Source: Rudanella lutea DSM 19387
GTDB lineage: Bacteria; Bacteroidota; Bacteroidia; Cytophagales; Spirosomataceae
Direction of reading: 5' to 3'
Assembly (NCBI RefSeq): GCF_000383955.1
Contig: NZ_KB913013.1
Location: 5,227,694-5,291,693, forward strand
Length of the DNA stretch: 64,000 nucleotides
The position numbers were made by a program, and so were the translations under genes. Below are positions 1 through 8,343 of the stretch, one piece after another. Every line of letters begins with the position of its first letter. The first letter of the stretch is position 1. Below the pieces are notes generated by a model that made no database searches, had not been told where the DNA came from, and saw nothing but the letters and a program-made list of their open reading frames with translations.

Positions 1-973
1 AGCCCTCAATCCGGTGAATGATCGGGTTTTGGCCGAGGGCAGCCCGGTTTTGGTTAATCACATCGACGGCTTTCTGGAAATCATTGGCCAGAAAATGAAA
101 TTGCGCCGACCGCAGCAGCATCTCGGGCCGGTTGTCGCCCGCTACCTGAATATACTGATCGGTGTAGTTGGCGGCCTCTTTGTACTTGTTAACCAGATAG
201 TAAAGCTCGGCCAGCTGCCGGTAGGCCGGCGCGTATTGGGGGTTGGCTTCAACCGCCTTTTTGTAATTCTCAACGGCCAGATTGAGGTTGCGGCCCTGCC
301 AGTAAATGTCGCCCATCCGCTGATACACCCGCGACGGGTTCATACCCAGTTCGAGGGCACTCTCGTAGCGCGATACGGCCGTTCCGGCGTCCTTATTCAG
401 ATAGTAGGCATCGCCGAGGGTCAGTTGGATGTCGGCGTTTTTCTTGTCGCGCTCGGCGGCCCGGTTCAGAAAATCAATCGCTTTGGCCGGGTTAGCGGTC
501 TGGTAACGAGGTTTAAACGAGCCCTCTTCGGTAGTCAGGTAGCCCGTGTAGGCTTCGCCGATTCGGTGCAGAATAGACGCGTTTTTGCCTTTGCTCCGGT
601 CGATAACCGCCTTGATTTGAGCGTCGGCCTGAGCCGTATTTTTCTGAACCAGATACGTGATGGCTACACCGGTTTGGTTGAGGGGTACGCGTTTCTCGTC
701 CATAGGTACCCCTTTTTCAAACCAAATCCGGGCCGAGTCGGGCTGACCGGCCCGCAGGTATCCATAGCCCGCATCAAAATACGTTTGCATAGAGGGCGTA
801 GCCTGTGCCGCCTGCCGCAGCAGGTTTTTGGCTTCGGCATACCGACCCAGACTCAGCAGCGTAGTGGCATCGGTTGTGGGCTTTGGCGTGGGAGGTGTCT
901 GGGCAGATGCAACGGCCGGGAGCAGGAAGCCCGCCATCGCCGTGCACACCGCGGTTTTGATGTTCGTTTTCAT
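1..973 (-). CDS. TPR-repeat secreted protein, C-terminus cut by window edge
   Basis: About 324 residues are visible and the frame stays open to base 1, so the C-terminus lies outside. It starts MKTNIKTAVCTAMAGFLLP and has a signal peptide ending near ASAQ. The rest is consecutive tetratricopeptide-like helix pairs (for example around LLSLGRYAEAKNLLRQAAQ, ADIQLTLGDAYYLNKDAG, PAYRQLAELYYLVNKYKEA). TPR proteins are scaffolds for protein contacts; no catalytic domain is visible. A periplasmic or envelope role is inferred. The long plus-strand frame over the same bases is a shadow. Phased CTTAGA boxes at 1038-1076 lie 65-103 bp upstream of the start, so control by the neighbouring response regulator is likely. 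Confidence 0.85.
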   Translation of the reverse strand, partial: MKTNIKTAVCTAMAGFLLPAVASAQTPPTPKPTTDATTLLSLGRYAEAKNLLRQAAQATPSMQTYFDAGYGYLRAGQPDSARIWFEKGVPMDEKRVPLNQTGVAITYLVQKNTAQADAQIKAVIDRSKGKNASILHRIGEAYTGYLTTEEGSFKPRYQTANPAKAIDFLNRAAERDKKNADIQLTLGDAYYLNKDAGTAVSRYESALELGMNPSRVYQRMGDIYWQGRNLNLAVENYKKAVEANPQYAPAYRQLAELYYLVNKYKEAANYTDQYIQVAGDNRPEMLLRSAQFHFLANDFQKAVDVINQNRAALGQNPIIHRIEG

Positions 974-1037
974 AGGTAAGTTGAGTAAAGTAAGGCAGTT
1001 GCCTGTGGGGCAACTACGTGCAAGTACATAAACAAAG

Positions 1038-1079
1038 CTGAGAAGGAACTTAAGTGCGGCTTAGAATCTGCTTAGAGGG
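1038..1079 (-). promoter_or_regulatory. four 11-bp-phased CTTAGA-like boxes upstream of the TPR gene
   Basis: On the plus strand the hexamers CTGAGA (1038), CTTAAG (1049), CTTAGA (1060) and CTTAGA (1071) begin exactly 11 bp apart. Direct repeats in 11-bp register are the usual operator layout for OmpR/PhoB-family regulators, one of which is encoded at 1409-2086. Bases 1060-1079 recur at 1350-1369 with one mismatch. That this regulator binds here is inference. Confidence 0.6.
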
Positions 1080-1082
1080 CTT

Positions 1083-1277
1083 TTAAAGCGGTGAATTGAT
1101 CCACCAAAGTATAAGCAGCGACAGCAGCACAAACCCGGTCATAAGTACCAGTAGCCAATCGGTCTGCCGGGGTGGTTTGCCATTGGGCGGGTGTTCGGCT
1201 CCGCCCGACTGGTGCTGAGAGGGCAGCTCGCCCGGCTTAACCAGACGAACCGCTCGAAGTGGTTTGTGTTGACTCAT
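1083..1277 (-). CDS. small single-span membrane protein, unknown function
   Basis: 64 residues beginning MSQHKPLRAV. The first 38 residues are polar and basic, with a Gly/Pro/His-rich stretch, followed by one C-terminal hydrophobic helix (WLLVLMTGFVLLSLLILWW). This suggests a tail-anchored or single-pass inner-membrane peptide with the N-terminus in the cytoplasm. I do not recognise a family. I chose the ATG at 1277 over an upstream TTG at 1322 because the upstream extension lacks character and would place the start next to the CTTAGA boxes. It lies between the response regulator and the TPR gene on the same strand, where a histidine kinase would often sit. Confidence 0.6.
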   Translation of the reverse strand: MSQHKPLRAVRLVKPGELPSQHQSGGAEHPPNGKPPRQTDWLLVLMTGFVLLSLLILWWINSPL

Positions 1278-1327
1278 GAGAAAAATGCATGATTGAGCGA
1301 ATTTTTCTACAAAGAGCGCCAACAGAC

Positions 1328-1369
1328 CTTAGAAGAAAATGAATACGAACTTAGAATTTGCTTAGAGGG
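1328..1369 (-). promoter_or_regulatory. CTTAGA boxes upstream of the small membrane gene
   Basis: CTTAGA occurs at 1328, 1350 and 1361, so the spacings are 22 and 11 bp; the 1339 slot is degenerate. The 20-bp segment 1350-1369 repeats 1060-1079 with one mismatch. The site sits between the response regulator gene and the small membrane gene, 51-92 bp before the latter's start. It is a likely operator for the adjacent OmpR-type regulator; binding is not shown by sequence alone. Confidence 0.6.
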
Positions 1370-1408
1370 AATTAGGCATTCCCAGCCAGAGAGCTTGCTC
1401 TTGCCGAG

Positions 1409-2086
1409 CTATTCTTCTTTGAAAACGTACCCCATGCCAAACTGAGTATGAATGAGTTTGGTCGGGAAGTCACGGTCGATCTTCTTCCGCAGATAATTGA
1501 TGTACACCTCCACGATGTTGGTACCCGAGTCGAAGTTGATGTCCCAAACGTGCTCGGCAATTTGCGGTTTCGAGAGTACCCGTCCCTGATTGCGCATCAG
1601 AAACTCCAGCAGGGCAAACTCGCGGGCGGTCAGCTCAATAGGCTGCCCGTCGCGCGTGACGGTTTTGGCGTCGAGGTTCATTTCAAGCCCACCGTAGCGG
1701 AGCGTTTGGGCTGTCATGGCAACGGGCGAGCCACGCCGGGTCATGGAGCGAACCCGCGCCAGCAGCTCGGCAAACTGAAACGGCTTGGTCAGGTACTGAT
1801 CGGCCCCGGCATCGAACCCCAGAATTTTGTCGTCGGTTTCGCCCAGCGCCGTCAGGAGCATAATGGGTGTCCCGATGCCCTCGGCCCGCAGTTGCTGACA
1901 CAGCTGGAGGCCGTTCAGGCCGGGAATAATCACATCGACAATAATGGCTGCGTAGCTATTCTTAAGCGCCAGCCGTTTGGCAATAATCCCATCGTAGGCA
2001 ATATCGACCTCAAACTGACTCTCTTCCAGCCCTTGCTGAATCGCCTGTGCGGTTTTGGGCTCGTCTTCGACCAAAAGGATTTTCAT
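1409..2086 (-). CDS. OmpR-family response regulator
   Basis: 225 residues. The N-terminal receiver domain (about 1-115) has the acidic pair at D8/E9, phospho-acceptor D51 in IIVDVIIPGLNG, and the conserved lysine K101 in YLTKPF. The C-terminal winged helix (about 128-222) has the ELTAREFALLEFLM and NIVEVYINYLRKKID patterns, so this is a DNA-binding regulator. The start is the ATG at 2086, directly before KILLVEDE; the longer frame adds an unrelated 19-residue tail. No histidine kinase is adjacent, so the partner is elsewhere. A promoter-like AACCTTTG precedes the gene near 2141-2149. CTTAGA boxes lie upstream of both downstream genes. Confidence 0.93.
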   Translation of the reverse strand: MKILLVEDEPKTAQAIQQGLEESQFEVDIAYDGIIAKRLALKNSYAAIIVDVIIPGLNGLQLCQQLRAEGIGTPIMLLTALGETDDKILGFDAGADQYLTKPFQFAELLARVRSMTRRGSPVAMTAQTLRYGGLEMNLDAKTVTRDGQPIELTAREFALLEFLMRNQGRVLSKPQIAEHVWDINFDSGTNIVEVYINYLRKKIDRDFPTKLIHTQFGMGYVFKEE

Positions 2087-2271
2087 GGTTGTGCGTGGGG
2101 TAGCGTACCGCAATAACGCACAGAAGGCCCGGTTTGTGGGCAAAGGTTAGCGAAAGAGTGGGGCAGGCTGGTAAAGTGGCCGACGCGTTAAGCCTAAAAA
2201 AATGAGCGTAAATCCGCTCAACCTGTGTCATTCACGAGCCATCAATCCTGCATCCTCCACCAAAAAAGCCG

Positions 2272-2279
2272 TATCTTTG
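2272..2279 (+). promoter_or_regulatory. promoter -7 element for ileS
   Basis: TATCTTTG matches the Bacteroidota -7 consensus TAnnTTTG and lies 60 bp before the chosen ileS start. No TTG is at the expected -33 position. Confidence 0.6.
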
Positions 2280-2338
2280 CGGTTATTTTACCGAACGGAG
2301 ACCGAGTTACAACCGGCCGTGCGGTTAATTCCTCAAGC

Positions 2339-5300
2339 ATGGCGCAGTATAAACAATACGAATCCCTCAATTACGCCCATATCGCGGCTGAGGTGTTGCA
2401 GCATTGGAAACAAACCAACGCATTTGAAGAGTCCGTGCGCGTCCGCGAAGGTCGACCCACGTTTACCTTTTATGAGGGGCCGCCCTCGGCCAACGGAGCG
2501 CCGGGGATTCACCACGTGATGGCCCGGACCATCAAGGATATATTTTGCCGCTACAAAACCTTGCAGGGCTTCCAGGTGAAGCGCAAGGGTGGTTGGGATA
2601 CCCACGGCCTGCCCATTGAGTTGCAGGTTGAAAAAGAACTGGGCATCACCAAGGAAGATATCGGTAAGTCGATTTCGGTAGAGGAGTACAACCAACGCTG
2701 CCGCGAAACGGTGATGCGGTTTACCGATCAGTGGAACAACCTCACCGAGAAAATGGGCTACTGGGTTGACCTGGAAAACCCGTACGTAACCTACGAGAAC
2801 GACTACATCGAGTCGGTCTGGAACCTGCTGAAGCGGCTTTACGACAAAGACCTGCTGTACAAAGGCTACACCATTCAGCCGTTTTCGCCCAAGGCGGGCA
2901 CGGGCCTCAGCTCGCACGAGCTGAACATGCCCGGCACCTACCGCGATGTGCGCGACACGACCATTGTGGCCATGTTCAAGGTGAAACCGACCGGTAAATC
3001 GGGGTTTCTGTTTTTCGACTCCAATGATGCCGATGTGCATGTGCTGGCCTGGACAACCACCCCCTGGACCCTGCCCGCCAACTCGGCGCTGACCGTCGGG
3101 GCCAACATTGATTATGTTCTGGTCAAAACCTTCAACCCGTACACGCACAGGCTGGTGCACGTGATTCTGGCGAAGGCGCTGGTGGGTCGTTGGCTCAACG
3201 AAAAAGGTCGCGTGGAAGACCCGGCCAATACGTCGGCTTTTGATGCGTACCTGCCCAACGACAAGGTGATTCCCTGGGCAGTGATTTCGGAGTTCAAGGG
3301 CCAACACCTCGAAGGTATCGAGTACGAGCAACTGCTGCCCTATGTGCAGCCCGAAGCGCCCGCTTTTAAGGTTATTCTGGGCGATTTCGTCACCACCGAA
3401 GATGGTACCGGGGTTGTACATACCTCGCCCACATTCGGGGCCGATGACTTCCGGGTGGCACAAGCCAACGGAATCCCGGCCATTATGGTGAAAGATGAGT
3501 TTGGCAAAGAGGTGCCCATTGTAGATCGGCAGGGCCGGTTTGTGCCGGAGGTTACCGATTTCGCGGGTCGTTACGTCAAAGAAGAATACTACTCCGACGC
3601 GGAGCGGGCCGATCCTGAGTTCCGCCCGACGGATGTGCTCATCGCCATCAAGCTGAAGGAGGAGGGCAAGGCGTTCCGGGTCGAAAAATACGAACACCCG
3701 TACCCGCACTGCTGGCGGACCGACAAGCCGATTCTGTACTACCCGCTCGATAGCTGGTTTATCCGCACAACGGCCTTGAAAGACCGGCTCGTGGAGCTGA
3801 ACAAGACCATCAACTGGAATCCCGAAAGCACCGGTACGGGCCGCTTTGGCAACTGGCTCGAAAACCTTGTCGACTGGAACCTGAGCCGCAGCCGCTATTG
3901 GGGCACCCCGCTGCCAATCTGGCGCAGCGAAAACGGACAGGATGAGGTGTGCATCGGGTCAGTAGAGGAGTTGGTGACCATGAGCGAACGGGCGAATGCG
4001 CGAATGAGTGAGTGGGTCGCTCAGGGTAAGACAGAGTATCAGGCGTACATTGATAAAAACAACGCTTTTCTGGCGGCTAAGGCGGGCGGTACCTTCGACC
4101 TCCACCGGCCGTACTCCGACGAGATTTACCTCGTTTCGGAATCAGGTCAACTGATGCAGCGTGAGCCCGACCTGATCGACGTGTGGTTCGACTCGGGGGC
4201 GATGCCCTACGCGCAGTGGCATTGGCCGTTTGAAAATCAGGATGTGTTCAGCGAGTCGTTTCCGGCCGATTTTATCTCGGAGGGTGTCGACCAAACACGC
4301 GGCTGGTTCTTTACGCTGCACGCCATTTCGGTGCTTCTGTTCGACTCAGTGGCGTTCAAAAATGTGGTTTCGACGGGTCTGGTGCTCGACAAAAACGGCA
4401 ACAAAATGTCGAAGCGGCTGGGCAACGCGATTGATCCGTTCCAGACCCTCGACACGTACGGAGCCGATGCAACGCGCTGGTACATGATTACCAACGCCGA
4501 GCCCTGGGATAACCTCAAGTTCAACATTGATGGGATCGGGGAGGTACAACGGCGGTTCTTCGGAACGCTGTTCAATACCTACAATTTCTTTGCCCTGTAT
4601 GCCAATATCGATGGCTATCAGATCAATCAGTTTAACCGGATTCCGCGCGAGCAATTGCCGGAGCTGGACCGCTGGATTCTGTCGAAGCTGAACACGATGG
4701 TGGCCGAGGTAACCGAAGCCTTCGAGAGCTACAACCCCACCAAAGCGGGCCGACTGGTGCAGGATTTTGTGTGCGATCAATTGTCGAACTGGTACGTACG
4801 GCTCTCGCGCCGGCGTTTCTGGCAAACAGCCGATGCGACTGACAAACAGGCGGCTTACGAAACCCTACAGCACTGCCTGGCGGTGGTGGCACAGATGATG
4901 TCGCCCATTGCGCCGTTCTTTGCTGACTGGCTCTACCACAACCTGACAGACGGGGTGCGCGAAGAGTCGAAGGAGAAAAACACCCCGTTCCAGTACGATT
5001 CGGTGCACTTTACCAATTGGTGCCCGGTTGAAACCGACTGGATTGATTCGGATCTGGAAGCGTCGATGGAGCTGGCGCAACAGGTGTCGTCGCTTGTTCA
5101 CTCGCTGCGGAAAGGCCATAAGCTGAAAGTACGCCAGCCATTGAGCCGGGTGCTGATTCCGGTTCTGAACGCCCAAACCCGTCGGCAGATTGAGCACGTG
5201 GCCCCACTCATTCAGTCGGAGGTTAACGTGAAAGCCGTCGAATTTGTGGATGATGCGTCGGGTATCCTGAAAAAGAAAGTGAAGCCCAACTTTAAGGCGC

Positions 5301-5800
5301 TCGGTCCGCGCTTTGGCAAGCAGATGAAAGACGTAGCGGCTACCATTACGGCCATGACCGAGGCCGAACTGAAGCAACTGGAAACGGCCGGTGCGCTGCA
5401 CCTCAACGGGTTCGATCTGCAACTGACCGACGTGGAAATTCTGACCGAAGATATTCCCGGATGGCTGGTAGCGAGCGAAGGTGGTTTGACGGTGGCCCTC
5501 GATGTCAACGTAACCGACGAACTCCGCCGGGAGGGTATCGCCCGCGACTTTGTGAACCGGATTCAGAACCTGCGCAAAGACCGCGACTTCGACGTGACCG
5601 ACAAAATCAGCATCGTACTGGAGCGCAACAACGACGTATTGGCCGAGGCTATCGAAGCCAATCAGGAGTACATTCGGCAGGAGGTGCAAGCCTTGAAACT
5701 TGATCTGGTTGCGGGTCTCAACGGCGACGCGGCCCGCCCCGAATTTGCCGAGATCGAAATGGATGAGTTTACGCTCCGGCTCGTGGTTGAGAAGGAGTAA
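2339..5800 (+). CDS. ileS: isoleucine--tRNA ligase (IleRS2-like) with altered HIGH motif
   Basis: 1153 residues. It charges tRNA-Ile with isoleucine in the cytoplasm. The class I catalytic domain begins at FYEGPPSANGAPGIHH; at the signature the usual H-x-G-H reads G56-I57-H58-H59. The CP1 editing domain follows (HTSPTFGADDF region). The second signature KMSKR is at 689-693, then the anticodon-binding domain and a C-terminal extension. Length and the overall pattern fit the IleRS2 clade. I chose the ATG at 2339 (MAQYKQYESL); the upstream in-frame extension contains the promoter. The GIHH swap is the kind associated with strong mupirocin resistance in some IleRS2 enzymes; resistance here is inference. 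Convergent with the next gene across a 29-bp inverted repeat. Confidence 0.97.
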   Translation: MAQYKQYESLNYAHIAAEVLQHWKQTNAFEESVRVREGRPTFTFYEGPPSANGAPGIHHVMARTIKDIFCRYKTLQGFQVKRKGGWDTHGLPIELQVEKELGITKEDIGKSISVEEYNQRCRETVMRFTDQWNNLTEKMGYWVDLENPYVTYENDYIESVWNLLKRLYDKDLLYKGYTIQPFSPKAGTGLSSHELNMPGTYRDVRDTTIVAMFKVKPTGKSGFLFFDSNDADVHVLAWTTTPWTLPANSALTVGANIDYVLVKTFNPYTHRLVHVILAKALVGRWLNEKGRVEDPANTSAFDAYLPNDKVIPWAVISEFKGQHLEGIEYEQLLPYVQPEAPAFKVILGDFVTTEDGTGVVHTSPTFGADDFRVAQANGIPAIMVKDEFGKEVPIVDRQGRFVPEVTDFAGRYVKEEYYSDAERADPEFRPTDVLIAIKLKEEGKAFRVEKYEHPYPHCWRTDKPILYYPLDSWFIRTTALKDRLVELNKTINWNPESTGTGRFGNWLENLVDWNLSRSRYWGTPLPIWRSENGQDEVCIGSVEELVTMSERANARMSEWVAQGKTEYQAYIDKNNAFLAAKAGGTFDLHRPYSDEIYLVSESGQLMQREPDLIDVWFDSGAMPYAQWHWPFENQDVFSESFPADFISEGVDQTRGWFFTLHAISVLLFDSVAFKNVVSTGLVLDKNGNKMSKRLGNAIDPFQTLDTYGADATRWYMITNAEPWDNLKFNIDGIGEVQRRFFGTLFNTYNFFALYANIDGYQINQFNRIPREQLPELDRWILSKLNTMVAEVTEAFESYNPTKAGRLVQDFVCDQLSNWYVRLSRRRFWQTADATDKQAAYETLQHCLAVVAQMMSPIAPFFADWLYHNLTDGVREESKEKNTPFQYDSVHFTNWCPVETDWIDSDLEASMELAQQVSSLVHSLRKGHKLKVRQPLSRVLIPVLNAQTRRQIEHVAPLIQSEVNVKAVEFVDDASGILKKKVKPNFKALGPRFGKQMKDVAATITAMTEAELKQLETAGALHLNGFDLQLTDVEILTEDIPGWLVASEGGLTVALDVNVTDELRREGIARDFVNRIQNLRKDRDFDVTDKISIVLERNNDVLAEAIEANQEYIRQEVQALKLDLVAGLNGDAARPEFAEIEMDEFTLRLVVEKE

Positions 5801-5802
5801 TG

Positions 5803-5888
5803 AACGTACAACGAAGCGGTGCTTCGTTGGGTCGACAGGCCAAAACATTGGCTTAACAGCCCAACGAAGCACCGCTTCGTTGTACGTT
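5803..5888. terminator. 29-bp perfect inverted repeat between convergent genes
   Basis: Arms 5803-5831 and 5860-5888 are perfectly complementary, separated by 28 nt. Each arm also folds on itself (AACGAAGC-GGT-GCTTCGTT), so it can form one long hairpin or two small ones. It sits between ileS and the convergent phosphoesterase gene, touching the latter's stop codon. Probably a bidirectional terminator; the nested palindrome also resembles a REP-like repeat. Confidence 0.7.
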
Positions 5889-5889
5889 T

Positions 5890-6804
5890 TCAGTACGTAA
5901 CATACGTTCGCTCGGCGGTGCCGTCGTCGTATAAATCGAGCAGGGCGTAACCGCGCCGGGTGCCGCGAAACGTTTTCGACTGCCACCAATTACCCGAAAC
6001 GGCCCCATTGCACAGGTGATTCACGCCCGCATACTGCACGTCATCGAGTACGTGCCGGTGGCCACTCAGGCAGGTTTTCAGGTTTGGGTACTGCCCGAAA
6101 AGCCCCACTAAGGTCGGGGCATCGGTATGCATGGCCCCATCCGGAATAATCCATTGGCTCGGGGCTGTGTCCGACAGTTCATTCCCGATGCGGCCGCTAA
6201 TGATAGGCACGTGCGAGAGCACCAGAATCGGGGTTTGGGTACCCGTTTTTTTCAAATCGGCCCGCAGCCAGTCGAGTTGTTCATCGTCGAGGTGGGTCGA
6301 GTACCAGCCGCCGGTTTTTTTCGGTTGAATACTGTCGAGGATGATAAAATGCCAGCCGTTGCGGTCGAAACTCCGGTAACGGTGGCTAAACAACAGCTGC
6401 TCCTGCGCCCAGTTTTTGCCCGCGAGTGGGTCGTTTACTGATTCTTCGTGCGCCCACACATCGTGATTACCCAAACAATGCTCCACCGGCAGCGAGCATT
6501 CGGCCCGGAGTACGGTTTGCCAGGCTTCCCATTGTCGCCGGGTGTCGCGCCGGTTTCGCGATACCGAATCCATAATCGAATCGCCCCCGTTTAGAATCAG
6601 GGATGGTTTATCGGTCTGGTTCTGAATGTGATGCAGACATTGGGCCAGGCCTTTCATCGGCTTTCTGCGGGGCATCAGATGCGTATCACCGAGATAAGCA
6701 ATGCGGGTAAGTCGCCTGCGTTGAGAGGGGAGTGCGTGGGTTACGTCCGGAAAAGACAGCCATGGTAGGAGGGTGGCCGCCTTCAACAAATCGCGTCGGT
6801 TCAT
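5890..6804 (-). CDS. Tat-type secreted metallophosphoesterase
   Basis: 304 residues. The N-terminus MNRRDLLKAATLLPWLSF resembles a twin-arginine signal (RRDLLK), implying export of a folded metalloenzyme. Calcineurin-like phosphoesterase motifs follow in order: GDTH (39-42), GGDS (73-76), GNHD (112-115), then SHVP and SGHRH. These supply the two-metal site residues D40, H42, D75, N113 and H114. Substrate is unknown; the family includes phosphomono- and diesterases. The start at 6804 was chosen because the Tat motif begins there; an upstream ATG would add 11 residues. The gene's stop abuts the long inverted repeat at 5803-5888. Confidence 0.88.
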   Translation of the reverse strand: MNRRDLLKAATLLPWLSFPDVTHALPSQRRRLTRIAYLGDTHLMPRRKPMKGLAQCLHHIQNQTDKPSLILNGGDSIMDSVSRNRRDTRRQWEAWQTVLRAECSLPVEHCLGNHDVWAHEESVNDPLAGKNWAQEQLLFSHRYRSFDRNGWHFIILDSIQPKKTGGWYSTHLDDEQLDWLRADLKKTGTQTPILVLSHVPIISGRIGNELSDTAPSQWIIPDGAMHTDAPTLVGLFGQYPNLKTCLSGHRHVLDDVQYAGVNHLCNGAVSGNWWQSKTFRGTRRGYALLDLYDDGTAERTYVTY

Positions 6805-6887
6805 AGTCAGGTTGTATGCTCGCTTCTTAAAACGCACGAACCGGGCTCAAGGCTTCAAAAATTATTTTGTACCTGGCCATAAAGCCA

Positions 6888-6915
6888 CAAAAAAGCCGGG
6901 TAATTGGCCCGGCTT
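6888..6915 (-). terminator. intrinsic terminator after the secreted family protein gene
   Basis: Stem AAGCCGGG/CCCGGCTT (6893-6900 with 6908-6915), loop of 7 nt. Read on the minus strand it is followed by a run of T (6888-6894 region). It ends transcription of the gene at 6929-8191. Confidence 0.85.
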
Positions 6916-6928
6916 GTATAATTTTAGC

Positions 6929-8191
6929 TTAGGTCTTCTGCTTTTTCTTCTTCGCAGCCGGGAACAGAATATTGTTCAGAATCAGCCGGTAACCCGCTGA
7001 ATTAGGGTGCAGGTTGAGGTCGGTGGGCTCCTCGCCGATTTCGTGCCGGTAATCTTCGGGGTCATGACCGCCGTAGAACGTGAAAAAACCCCGGCCGTAG
7101 GGCGCGTGAATGTAGCGGGCTTCGCCAGCGGCCCGGTTCTCGGCCATCACCACCACTTCGGGTTTTAGGTATGCTTTCTTAAACGCGGTGGTTTGCCCCA
7201 TAAACCCTTTGATCACGTTCATGTGGTTTTGGGTGAGCATAGTCGGGATGGGGTCGTATTTGGCTGAGAACTGGAATAGCGAGAAATAGTCATTGTGCTC
7301 AGCGAGGCCGCGCTCTTCGGGCTGATTGTCGATGTTCGAGAACTCGATCATGTACGGGTTGGTGTACACCTGAAAATTGCGGAAGGCCATTGTCTCCCGA
7401 AAATCGAGTTTACTGTTCACGTTCGGGTCGAAACCGTCGCCGTCGTAAAATGCATCCACCATGTCGGTGTTCTGCGCGGCCAACGCAATGTCGTAGGTAT
7501 CGGTGGCATTGCACATAGCAAACAGGTAGCCGCCCCCGAGGCTGAAATCGCGGATTTTTTTCACCACGCCGAGCTTCATCTGGGTAACCTTATTGTAGCC
7601 GTATTTCCGGGCAATTCCTTCGGCTTCCTGTTTCTGGGCAATGTACCAGGGTTGGTCTTTGAAGTGGAAAAACTTGCCGAATTGGCCCGTGAAGTCCTCA
7701 TGGTGCAGGTGTAGCCAGTCGTATTCAGGGAGCTTGCCATCGAGCACTTCGGAGTCGAACACCACATCGTACGGAATTTCGGCGTAGGTCATTACCATAG
7801 TTACAGCATCGTCCCACGGTTGTTTGGTCTTGGGCGAATAGACTGCCACTTTGGGTGGTTTCTGGAGCTTCACAGCGTCCATATTGGCGTCGGGCGACTG
7901 AACTTCGGCCATAATCTGAGCGGCCTGGGCCTCCGAGATAACCTCGTAACTCACCCCCCGGATTACCATTTCGTTGACAAACGCCTGGCTCTGCGACATC
8001 ATGAAACTGCCTCCCCGGTAATTCAGCAGCCAGTCGATTTCGGTATCGTGGGTTTTCAGAACCCAGTATGCGATGCCGTACGCCTTCAGGTGATTTTTCT
8101 GGGCCTCATCCATCGGAATCAGCAGCCGATTCGCCATAGCAGGGGCAAGAAGTGCCAGAAAAAGGATGAGTGGCAAGAGCAGACGTTTCAT
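6929..8191 (-). CDS. secreted conserved protein of the family often labelled asparagine synthetase B
   Basis: 420 residues with a signal peptide (MKRLLLPLILFLALLAPAMA). The mature start NRLLIPMDEAQKNHLKAYGIAYW is characteristic of a Bacteroidota family that databases often call asparagine synthetase B. I see no glutamine amidotransferase class II N-terminal Cys and no AsnB ATP-pyrophosphatase loop, so that label is probably wrong. Middle segments (VAVYSPKTKQPWDDAV, YDWLHLHHEDFTG, GGYLFAMCNA) and FYGGHDPEDYRH near the end suggest an alpha/beta fold like class I glutamine-amidotransferase or ThuA-type domains. Exported, function unknown. The lysine-rich tail KKKKQKT is notable. Followed by a good terminator. 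Confidence 0.8.
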   Translation of the reverse strand: MKRLLLPLILFLALLAPAMANRLLIPMDEAQKNHLKAYGIAYWVLKTHDTEIDWLLNYRGGSFMMSQSQAFVNEMVIRGVSYEVISEAQAAQIMAEVQSPDANMDAVKLQKPPKVAVYSPKTKQPWDDAVTMVMTYAEIPYDVVFDSEVLDGKLPEYDWLHLHHEDFTGQFGKFFHFKDQPWYIAQKQEAEGIARKYGYNKVTQMKLGVVKKIRDFSLGGGYLFAMCNATDTYDIALAAQNTDMVDAFYDGDGFDPNVNSKLDFRETMAFRNFQVYTNPYMIEFSNIDNQPEERGLAEHNDYFSLFQFSAKYDPIPTMLTQNHMNVIKGFMGQTTAFKKAYLKPEVVVMAENRAAGEARYIHAPYGRGFFTFYGGHDPEDYRHEIGEEPTDLNLHPNSAGYRLILNNILFPAAKKKKQKT

Positions 8192-8218
8192 CGGTTATAT
8201 TGGTAATGAGGCCTATTG

Positions 8219-8226
8219 TAGCTTTG
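8219..8226 (+). promoter_or_regulatory. promoter -7 element for the ABC permease gene
   Basis: TAGCTTTG fits TAnnTTTG. It predicts a leader of about 115 nt before the ATG at 8344, containing the hairpin at 8267-8326. A TTG at 8200-8202 is 16 nt upstream, slightly short of the usual spacing. Confidence 0.5.
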
Positions 8227-8266
8227 TATTAACGAAATTAAGCAAATTTTGTGCGAGAAATTCAAA

Positions 8267-8326
8267 GGGTGAAAGAGCGAAAGAGCGCATAGACCGCTCC
8301 AATCTCGTCCTTTCGCTTTTTCACCC
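8267..8326. repeat. modular hairpin in the leader of the permease gene
   Basis: Arms 8267-8283 and 8310-8326 pair over 17 bp with one G-U, loop 26 nt. The arms consist of GAAAGAG/GCGAAAG-like words, related to the GAGTGAAA words at 10921-10976. Unlike the others it lies between divergent genes, 17 nt before the permease start, so it could affect translation or messenger stability. Confidence 0.5.
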
Positions 8327-8343
8327 TTTCGCCCTTTAAGAAC

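Noticed and set aside
14-979. 321-residue plus-strand frame over the TPR gene
   Set aside because: It is the shadow of the minus-strand TPR gene, which has a signal peptide and clear repeats.
2333-3709. 458-residue minus-strand frame inside ileS
   Set aside because: No domain is recognisable and it overlaps a complete IleRS; a codon-bias shadow.
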